DNA of 7,408 bases, taken from NCBI GenBank assembly GCA_026987055.1, contig JALSNL010000415.1, positions 1-7,408 on the forward strand. The letters are read 5' to 3'. The stretch is from Melioribacteraceae bacterium (GTDB taxonomy: Bacteria; Bacteroidota; Ignavibacteria; Ignavibacteriales; Melioribacteraceae). Made by a program: the position numbers and the translations under genes. The notes below the pieces were generated by a model. It saw only the letters and a program-made list of their open reading frames with translations, was not told the DNA's origin and did no database searches. Of this stretch, positions 1 through 5,287 are shown in pieces; position 1 is the first letter of the stretch, and the number at the start of each line of letters is the position of its first letter.

Positions 1-59
1 TGGTTAAAACTTGGGTAGTTAGAGAATAAAATGAAAAAATAAATATCATAAAATCTTTT

Positions 60-89
60 AAACCTCAGTAATTTTTACTGAGGTTTTTT
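60..89 (+). terminator. Intrinsic terminator of an upstream gene
   Basis: An 11-bp perfect stem (60-70 pairing with 76-86, arm AACCTCAGTA) with a 5-nt loop is followed by a T run at 84-89. This is a classic Rho-independent terminator for transcription entering from the left. It implies that a + strand gene ends just before it. Stop codons occur at 16-18 and 27-29 in two frames, but too little sequence is present to choose the real C-terminus. The inverted arm is nearly symmetric but the A run on the other side is weak, so it is best read as a + strand terminator. Confidence 0.85.
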
Positions 90-335
90 ATTTATACAAA
101 AATTCAATTTTTTTTTAGTACTTTTTAAAATCTCAACCGAATATAAGTTTTATAACTATTTTATTCCTATATTTATGAGTCCACTTAAGATATTTGGTAC
201 CCAGAGGGAATGTATTACAGACAATTTGTGGATAAGAAGATAAAATATTTGGCATATAGACCAAATTGTATGCTCCATTATTGAAAAATACTGAAATCTG
301 AGCACAGCTCACTTTGAGAAAACAACTTTAGCTTT
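90..335. other. Non-coding AT-rich stretch, no gene seen
   Basis: I find no open frame with a convincing start or protein-like composition on either strand here. The only structure noted is an 8-bp inverted repeat (221-228 with 262-269), which could be chance in such AT-rich DNA. The stretch separates the upstream terminator from the palindromic element beginning near 336. Confidence 0.5.
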
Positions 336-520
336 ATTTATATATACTGAACACGAATTGGTTTTCGGATTTATGCTGTCATACCGGTTTGCGCTTTTTG
401 CAATACCGGTATCTGCTTGTTCAATAGATTCCGGTGTTACACAAAGGGCGTGTAAACCGGAATGACGGGGTTAGATATGTTTCACAATTCCGAAAACCGA
501 TTTAGTTTTAATATATAAAT
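336..520. repeat. Nested palindromic (MITE-like) element, copy 1
   Basis: Three stems nest inside one another. The outer stem pairs 356-372 with 486-502 (17 pairs, one T-T mismatch and one G-T wobble; arm core GGTTTTCGGA). The middle stem pairs 378-394 with 450-466 (GTCATaCCGG against GTCATtCCGG, one mismatch, two wobbles). The inner stem pairs 402-414 with 426-438 (ACCGGtATCT type). Outside the outer stem, ATTTATATAT at 336-345 recurs inverted at 511-520, so the element may span about 185 bp. It is more GC-rich than its surroundings and carries no ORF. The core resembles the GTCATTCCGG...CCGGAATCT palindromes that recur between genes in many bacteria (recalled, not searched). The outer arms recur in the element at 1692-1807. 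The exact ends are uncertain. Confidence 0.75.
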
Positions 521-706
521 CTAAATTGATTTACATTTTAGCAAGTATCATTTATAAATTGTGTAAAGTCTTTGATGAAAACTGAATCTCTTAATTATTC
601 TTTAAGTAAGAATGGGAAATTAAAAATAATCAAACCAATGTCTCTATAGTCATTTTTAATAAATAAAATACAAAAGTTATTTTTTTGTATAGTATAATAG
701 AATACC
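521..706. other. AT-rich spacer upstream of the small-gene pair
   Basis: No convincing gene is seen. A 24-codon ATG frame at 575-649 exists but has no ribosome-binding site or recognisable product. A TATAAT hexamer at 693-698 is a possible alternative -10 box for the downstream genes, though no good -35 sits at the right distance (670-675 reads ACAAAA). Confidence 0.45.
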
Positions 707-735
707 TTGACAATTTTAATATCGTTCAATATTTT
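707..735 (+). promoter_or_regulatory. Candidate sigma-70-like promoter for the 761-1463 gene pair
   Basis: A perfect TTGACA hexamer (707-712) is followed after 17 bp by TATTTT (730-735). This predicts a transcript starting around 742 and a leader of about 20 nt before the ATG at 761. The box also reads TATTTTTA (730-737), seven of eight positions of the Bacteroidota TAnnTTTG -7 element, so either polymerase type could use it. If this is right, the TTG at 707 is part of the -35 box and not a start codon, which supports the later ATG for the downstream gene. Confidence 0.55.
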
Positions 736-760
736 TAAGCATACATTTAATCAAAATAAT

Positions 761-1006
761 ATGAGTCAAATAACAAAAAATAAAAAAAAATTAACTGCTA
801 TTTCAAATGGATTTTTGTCAATTTTTGGATTGGCATCAGTTGAAGATTTACGTGTTTTTCCTCATAGACAATCTGCAGAAGATGCATTTCGAAAAGATTT
901 AGAGAATATTGGCCTTGATATTTTAACATCGATGAAATCATTTGAAGAGGAAAAATTATCAAATGAGCAAAAAAAACAGAAAGAGGAATTCGATACAACA
1001 AAATAA
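761..1006 (+). CDS. Small soluble protein of unknown function (81 aa)
   Basis: I do not recognise this protein. It has a Lys-rich N-terminus (residues 3-10), a short hydrophobic patch (SNGFLSIFGLA, 15-25), a Phe-Pro-His-Arg turn (33-36), an amphipathic helix (about 38-59, containing AFRKDLENIGLDI) and a strongly charged, probably coiled tail (60-81). No signal peptide or membrane helix is evident, so it is probably cytoplasmic. I chose the ATG at 761 over an in-frame TTG at 707 because that TTG lies in a TTGACA -35 box and the 18 extra codons look unlike the rest. There is no clear Shine-Dalgarno sequence. Its last 44 nt overlap the DUF2335-type gene in the +1 frame, and an A8 run (969-976) lies in the overlap. 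The two are therefore probably co-transcribed and translationally coupled. A less likely alternative is that both are one 233-aa gene split by an A-run length error. Confidence 0.6.
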   Translation: MSQITKNKKKLTAISNGFLSIFGLASVEDLRVFPHRQSAEDAFRKDLENIGLDILTSMKSFEEEKLSNEQKKQKEEFDTTK

Positions 1007-1463
1007 CAACCTCATTCAGCAGCAAAAAAAATTAGAAGTTAAAGTAAATTCTAAAACTGAAGAAAAAGAAGAACAATTATCTTTATTTGCAACTTCATTT
1101 AGCGGTCCAATGCCACCTGCCTCTGAGCTAGACAAATATGAACAAATTTATCCTGGAGCTGCCAAAATAATTATTGATATGGCTATCAAAGAACAACATC
1201 AAAGACATTCATTAGAAAATAAAGATATGGATGCTGTTATTTCTTTAACAAAAAGTGGGCAAAGATTTGGTTTTTTCTTAGCTTTGATAGGATTACTTAT
1301 GGGAGCTATTTTAGTTTACTTTGATAAAGATATAACACAATATGTTTTTCTTCTCGGGGCATTAGCAACACTAATTTTAGCTGCAATTTATGGAAGGAGA
1401 AAATTGTCACAAATGGATAGAGAAAAATATATTAAAGCAGAGTCTGATGGGAACAATGTATAA
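963..1463 (+). CDS. DUF2335-type two-helix membrane protein (166 aa)
   Basis: From the ATG at 963 the protein has a Lys/Gln/Asn-rich, low-complexity N-terminus (2-42). This is followed by the block that marks the DUF2335 family: SGPMPPASELDKYEQIYPGA (47-66), then a helix with EQHQRHSLE (77-85) and GQRFGF (99-104). Two hydrophobic helices follow (about 102-120 and 127-144), joined by a short YFDKDITQ turn, and a basic tail (RRK at 145-147). The layout suggests an inner-membrane hairpin with a long cytoplasmic N-terminal domain. The family's function is unknown to me and I do not infer an activity. A TTG at 942 would add seven residues, but ATG 963 is preferred; AGAGG at 946-950 is a rather distant ribosome-binding candidate. 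The gene overlaps the preceding small gene by 44 nt, suggesting coupled expression from the promoter near 707-735. Family assignment is by recalled motif, not by search. Confidence 0.82.
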   Translation: MSKKNRKRNSIQQNNNLIQQQKKLEVKVNSKTEEKEEQLSLFATSFSGPMPPASELDKYEQIYPGAAKIIIDMAIKEQHQRHSLENKDMDAVISLTKSGQRFGFFLALIGLLMGAILVYFDKDITQYVFLLGALATLILAAIYGRRKLSQMDREKYIKAESDGNNV

Positions 1464-1573
1464 AATTTTAATTATCTATTAAAGTTAGCTACTACTTTTG
1501 GCTCAATTATAAGATAGGATAGGTAATATTATTAAATACACTCTTTTAATACATAGATTAAAGAAAGTATTTT
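1464..1573. other. AT-rich spacer after the DUF2335 gene
   Basis: No gene, and no strong intrinsic terminator directly after the stop codon. This opens a 657-bp non-coding interval that runs to secDF; the remainder is described in the hairpin, element and leader entries that follow. Confidence 0.4.
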
Positions 1574-1590
1574 AAAACCTACTAGGTTTT
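1574..1590. repeat. Short hairpin AAAACCT/AGGTTTT
   Basis: A 7-bp perfect stem (1574-1580 with 1584-1590) has a 3-nt loop. It lies 110 nt after the DUF2335 stop codon and has only four T residues at its 3' end, so it would be a weak terminator at best. Its AACC/GGTT arms resemble the hairpin at 1655-1674, and the pair may mark the ends of a roughly 100-bp intergenic repeat. Confidence 0.5.
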
Positions 1591-1654
1591 GACAGCTAAT
1601 CATAAATTAATGTAAACAGTTTTACAATAGATTAAACTAAAGTTATAATCTTGA

Positions 1655-1674
1655 TTAAACCCTCGGAGGTTTAA
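1655..1674. repeat. Short hairpin TTAAACC/GGTTTAA
   Basis: A 7-bp perfect stem (1655-1661 with 1668-1674) has a 6-nt loop CTCGGA. No T run follows, so it is not a convincing terminator. The arms are related to those of the 1574-1590 hairpin. It ends 18 bp before the second palindromic element. Confidence 0.5.
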
Positions 1675-1691
1675 ATTGTTGTAATTTATCC

Positions 1692-1807
1692 TATACTAGA
1701 AACAAAATGGTTTTCGGATTTTCAAACAGTCCTCTCTTCACAAAAGAGAGGATGTAGGTGAGTTATAAAAATGAATCAATCCGAAAGCCATTTTGTTGTA
1801 AGCATAT
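1692..1807. repeat. Palindromic (MITE-like) element, copy 2
   Basis: A 20-bp stem (1701-1720 with 1778-1797) is perfect apart from one G-T wobble. Its arm contains GGTTTTCGGATTT, the same arm core as in the element at 336-520. Similarity continues outwards: TATACT at 1692-1697 corresponds to 343-348, with 14 of 19 positions alike from there to the shared GG. The core differs from copy 1: it holds a separate 9-bp hairpin (1730-1738 with 1744-1752, arm TCCTCTCTT) followed by GATGTAGGTGAGTT, a type of C/T-rich intergenic hairpin I recall from other bacterial genomes. It carries no ORF. It sits 228 bp after the DUF2335 gene, while copy 1 ends about 240 bp before the small gene. Confidence 0.75.
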
Positions 1808-2120
1808 CTTAGAATTGATCTTTACTTTTACTTGATAAAGATGAAATTTGTTATAGTAAGATTAGTAGATATTATAAATATCATTCTAAATATTGCTAAA
1901 TATCAAAAAATAAGATTAAAAAATGAATTCATTGTAGATGAAATTTAGAATATAAATTTGGATATATGTACAATAATTCAGGATAAAGATTTTACACCCC
2001 ATTAAATTTAATTTTCGTATGTAGTTACGCTACTTTTCGTTGATTTTTTTCCCTTATCTGTCTATATTAGTTGTCTTATTTTAAATTACTCAATTATTAA
2101 TTAAAACATTATTAGGTAGT
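1808..2120 (+). promoter_or_regulatory. Leader/promoter region of secDF, no firm promoter
   Basis: AT-rich non-coding DNA. A weak promoter candidate is TTGTCT (2071-2076) with TTATTA 17 bp later (2094-2099). A small GTAG/CTAC hairpin (2021-2024 with 2030-2033) is too short to interpret. AGG at 2114-2116 lies four bases before the secDF ATG and may act as a weak ribosome-binding site. A 35-codon frame at 1841-1948 is discussed under findings. The secDF promoter must lie in this interval or within the element before it, since no upstream gene runs into secDF. Confidence 0.35.
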
Positions 2121-5100
2121 ATGAAAGAGCTGAGATTTAGAAGTATTTTAGTTGCTGCTGCGGTCGCATTAAGTTTATATTTGTTATATCCAACTTATCA
2201 GGATATTAATTTTTCTAACCAAATAGAAAAACAAGTTCAAAGTATTAAAGAAAATTTAAAACAACAAAACCCGAACTTAAGCACCGAAAGCTTAGAATCC
2301 ATTTTACAATTTAAAGAAGATAGTATCCGTATAGCTAATCCGGCTATTAAAAAAGCGCGTGAAAAAAGGCTTAAACTTGGTCTTGATTTACAAGGCGGTA
2401 TGTATCTTGTAATGGAAGTTAATACCGGTAAGCTTTTGGAACGTTTGGCAAAAGATCCTGACGAACAATTTAAAAAAATATTAAAAGAAACAGAAAAAAT
2501 TGCTAAATCATCCGGTGAAGATGTTGTTACAATTTTAACACAAAAACTTAAAGAAAAAAATATCCGTTTAAGTAGATATTTTGGTTCTATACGACAAGAA
2601 GATTCCGATATTATAGATGATTTGAAAAAACAAGAATCCGATGCTGTTTCCCGTGCAATAGAAATTATTAGAAACAGAGTAGATCAATATGGCGTTTCCG
2701 AACCATCTATTCAAAAGCAAGGGGCAAGAAGAATTGTTATTGAATTACCGGGTATTGCTAAAAAAGAAGAAGCAAAAAATCTACTGCAAGGTAGAGCAAT
2801 GCTTGAATTCAAACTATTGAAAGACCCTGAATTTGCTTTCCCAATAATAAAAAGAATAGACGAAGTTCTTGCCAGCCAATATAAAAAAGATTCATCCGAA
2901 TCTATGTTAGATTCAACCTTAACAGATGAACAATCCGAAGAAGAGTTTTCAAAAAAACATCCGTTCCTTTCAGTAGCCAGAATGATTTCGCAACAGACTG
3001 CTGATTTGGTTGTTAAAGAAAACGAAAGAGATATTGTTAGAAATTATTTAAGAAGACCCGAAATTAAAAACATCATTCCTAACAATGTTGAATTTGTGTT
3101 TTCCGCTAAACCGGATATTGTTCAAAATGGAATAAAATATTATAGACTTTACTTATTAAACAAACAACCGGAATTAACCGGTGAGGTTGTTGTTGACGCA
3201 CAAGCTAATATAGATCCTTCAACAACCAAAGCAATTGTTACAATGAAAATGAATGGTGACGGTGCCAGAGAATGGGCTAGAATAACCGGGGCAAACATAC
3301 ACAAAAGATGCGCTATTGTTTTGGACGGTTATGTTTATACCGCCCCCGTTATTCAAGGGAAAATTCCAAACGGAAGTTCTCAAATTAGCGGCATGGCAAA
3401 TTTGGAAGAAGCCAAGTTAATTGAAATTGTACTTAAAGCAGGAGCATTGCCTGCTCCGATTGATATTATAGAAGAAAGAACCGTTGGTCCGTCATTAGGG
3501 CAAGATTCTATAAACCAAGGGTTTACATCTACAATAATAGGATTTTTCTTAGTAGCATTATTTATGCTTGTATATTATAGAAAAGCCGGTACATTTGCCG
3601 ATTTAGCATTGGTTTTCACTTTGCTTTTCATTATGGGAATTTTGGCCGCCTTTAAAGCCACCTTAACATTACCGGGTATTGCAGGTATTATATTAACAAT
3701 TGGTATGGCGGTTGATGCCAATGTACTTATTTTTGAAAGAATCAGAGAAGAATTAGCTACAGGTAAAACGATAAAAGCTGCAGTTCAAGGTGGTTTTGCA
3801 AATTCAAATTCCGCTATTTTCGATTCTAACATTACATCATTTTTTACCGCCGTTATTTTATATCAATTTGGTAGTGGTCCAATTCAAGGTTTTGCATTAA
3901 CACTTATGATTGGTATTCTTGCCAGTTTGTTTAGTGCTTTGGTTATTACCAAAATACTTTTTGAGTTTATGATAGCAAAAGGATATAAAATTGAAATTGG
4001 CAGCAGAAGCAGAATGCTTGGCGATATGAAAGTTGATTTCCTAGGTAAAAAGAAATTTGCTTTCGGTCTTTCCGGTACTTTAATTTTAATTGGACTGCTA
4101 AGTTTAGCAACACGCGGCTTAGAAATGGGAATTGATTTTAAAGGTGGTTCGGAAATTGCCGTACAATTTGATAACCCGATTAATATTTCGGAGATACGGG
4201 ATGATATGTCTAAAATAGGTTTAGGCAACGTAGAGGTTAAAACATTTGGAGATGCATCCGGTATTTTATTAAGAACAGAGCTTCAAGAAATACCTCAACA
4301 CATTTTACCTAAAGTGCGCAATACAATTGATAAAGCTATTGAAAAAGAATTTCCCGGTATAAAAAAATCAATTGTGGATACTACGGAAAACTCTATTACT
4401 TATGAATTTGAAAGTCCGGAAATAGCAAAAAAAGTTACTGCCAAATTATTTGAAAACGGCTTTCAAACTGCTGAAGTTTCAAATTCTGCCGAGAACAAAC
4501 AAATGATTGTGAGCCTTACAATTGCTGATTGGATAAAAGAAAATTTAATGGAAACTCATCACGATAATCCGTTTAAGATTCTTAAAGAAGAAAAAGTTGG
4601 ACCGAAAATTGGTAAAGAACTAAAAACCGATGCTTTAATTGCAATATTATTATCATTGGTTGTAATTTTAGTTTACTTAGGTTTCAGATTTAAATTTGGT
4701 TTTGCTTTAGGTGCTGTTGCCGCATTGTTCCATGATGTTTTAATTACACTTGGTATTTTCTCATTATTGTACGGTTTAATCCCCGGACTTAATCTGGAAA
4801 TTTCAGTAAGTGTTGTTGCAGCGTTCTTAACATTAGTTGGGTATTCCATTAACGATACGGTTGTGGTTTTTGATAGAATTAGAGAAGATATAAAAATACA
4901 TAAAACCGCTAACGTGGAACGTATTATGAACGAAGCTATAAACAAAACTATGAGAAGAACAATTATAACAAGTTTAACCACTTTAATTTCAGTGGCTGTG
5001 TTATTGTTCTTTGGTGGTGAGGTTCTTAGAGGTTTTGCCTTTACATTGTTCTTCGGTATCATTATCGGAACATACTCATCTATATTTGTTGCTACACCAT

Positions 5101-5147
5101 TTGTTTTAATGTATGCAAAATATAGAGGAGAAAAAATTCAATTTTAA
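2121..5147 (+). CDS. secDF: Fused protein-export membrane protein SecDF (1008 aa)
   Basis: SecDF binds the SecYEG channel and uses the proton gradient to pull secreted proteins out on the periplasmic side after SecA-driven transfer. The SecD half has TM1 (about 9-24), the GLDLQGGMYL motif (87-96), the periplasmic P1 domain with RNRVDQYGVSEPSIQ and RIVIELPG (about 180-215), an acidic linker rich in Ser/Asp/Glu (about 262-290), GPSLG (456-460), then TM helices including GMAVDANVLIFERIRE (528-543). The SecF half begins near 640 with a TM helix (646-663), MGIDFKGGSE (669-678), a smaller periplasmic domain, GPKIG (827-831) and TM helices including FHDVLITLG and GYSINDTVVVFDRIRED (907-923). Asp532 and Asp912 match, by motif, the aspartates needed for proton flow in Thermus SecDF. 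About 1000 residues is normal for fused SecDF. No yajC lies beside it. It is a stand-alone unit ended by the terminator at 5167-5207. Confidence 0.98.
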   Translation: MKELRFRSILVAAAVALSLYLLYPTYQDINFSNQIEKQVQSIKENLKQQNPNLSTESLESILQFKEDSIRIANPAIKKAREKRLKLGLDLQGGMYLVMEVNTGKLLERLAKDPDEQFKKILKETEKIAKSSGEDVVTILTQKLKEKNIRLSRYFGSIRQEDSDIIDDLKKQESDAVSRAIEIIRNRVDQYGVSEPSIQKQGARRIVIELPGIAKKEEAKNLLQGRAMLEFKLLKDPEFAFPIIKRIDEVLASQYKKDSSESMLDSTLTDEQSEEEFSKKHPFLSVARMISQQTADLVVKENERDIVRNYLRRPEIKNIIPNNVEFVFSAKPDIVQNGIKYYRLYLLNKQPELTGEVVVDAQANIDPSTTKAIVTMKMNGDGAREWARITGANIHKRCAIVLDGYVYTAPVIQGKIPNGSSQISGMANLEEAKLIEIVLKAGALPAPIDIIEERTVGPSLGQDSINQGFTSTIIGFFLVALFMLVYYRKAGTFADLALVFTLLFIMGILAAFKATLTLPGIAGIILTIGMAVDANVLIFERIREELATGKTIKAAVQGGFANSNSAIFDSNITSFFTAVILYQFGSGPIQGFALTLMIGILASLFSALVITKILFEFMIAKGYKIEIGSRSRMLGDMKVDFLGKKKFAFGLSGTLILIGLLSLATRGLEMGIDFKGGSEIAVQFDNPINISEIRDDMSKIGLGNVEVKTFGDASGILLRTELQEIPQHILPKVRNTIDKAIEKEFPGIKKSIVDTTENSITYEFESPEIAKKVTAKLFENGFQTAEVSNSAENKQMIVSLTIADWIKENLMETHHDNPFKILKEEKVGPKIGKELKTDALIAILLSLVVILVYLGFRFKFGFALGAVAALFHDVLITLGIFSLLYGLIPGLNLEISVSVVAAFLTLVGYSINDTVVVFDRIREDIKIHKTANVERIMNEAINKTMRRTIITSLTTLISVAVLLFFGGEVLRGFAFTLFFGIIIGTYSSIFVATPFVLMYAKYRGEKIQF

Positions 5148-5166
5148 TATTGAACTTTATTATTAT

Positions 5167-5207
5167 AAAAAAAGGCTGTTCATATTATTTGAACAGCCTT
5201 TTTTTTT
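5167..5207. terminator. Bidirectional intrinsic terminator between secDF and the phosphatase gene
   Basis: The stem AGGCTGTTCA-type core pairs 5174-5182 with 5190-5198 (9 bp, no mismatch) around a 7-nt loop. It is extended by a 7-A run (5167-5173) facing a 9-T run (5199-5207). Because an A run precedes and a T run follows the stem, it works in both directions. It lies 20 bp after the secDF stop and about 80 bp beyond the stop of the convergent - strand gene, so it probably ends both transcripts. Confidence 0.93.
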
Positions 5208-5287
5208 AACCATGTTTTTGATATTAGGCTAGTTAAGATTGTAATAAAATTTGTAAAATATAGTTTTAGAAAAAAACCTAAAGAAAG

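Noticed and set aside
1..29. C-terminal end of an upstream + strand gene
   Set aside because: Two frames end here (stops at 16-18 and 27-29) with only 5 to 8 codons visible. The terminator implies a gene, but I can not tell which frame is real.
221..269. 8-bp inverted repeat ACAATTTG/CAAATTGT
   Set aside because: Short arms 33 bp apart in AT-rich DNA; no T run and no adjacent gene to regulate.
575..649. 24-codon ATG frame before the small-gene pair
   Set aside because: No ribosome-binding site, no recognisable product, and such frames are expected by chance.
798..1025. 75-codon - strand frame
   Set aside because: Lies opposite the 761-1006 and 963-1463 genes; a shadow frame with no domain or start signal.
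336..1807. CRISPR array or composite transposon
   Set aside because: There are no regularly spaced direct repeats and no transposase or integrase; only two arm-related palindromes with different cores.
3884..4228. 114-codon - strand frame inside secDF
   Set aside because: Fully opposite a well-conserved SecDF coding region; low-complexity shadow.
4673..5062. 129-codon - strand frame inside secDF
   Set aside because: Antisense to SecF transmembrane helices; composition is the mirror of the sense codons.
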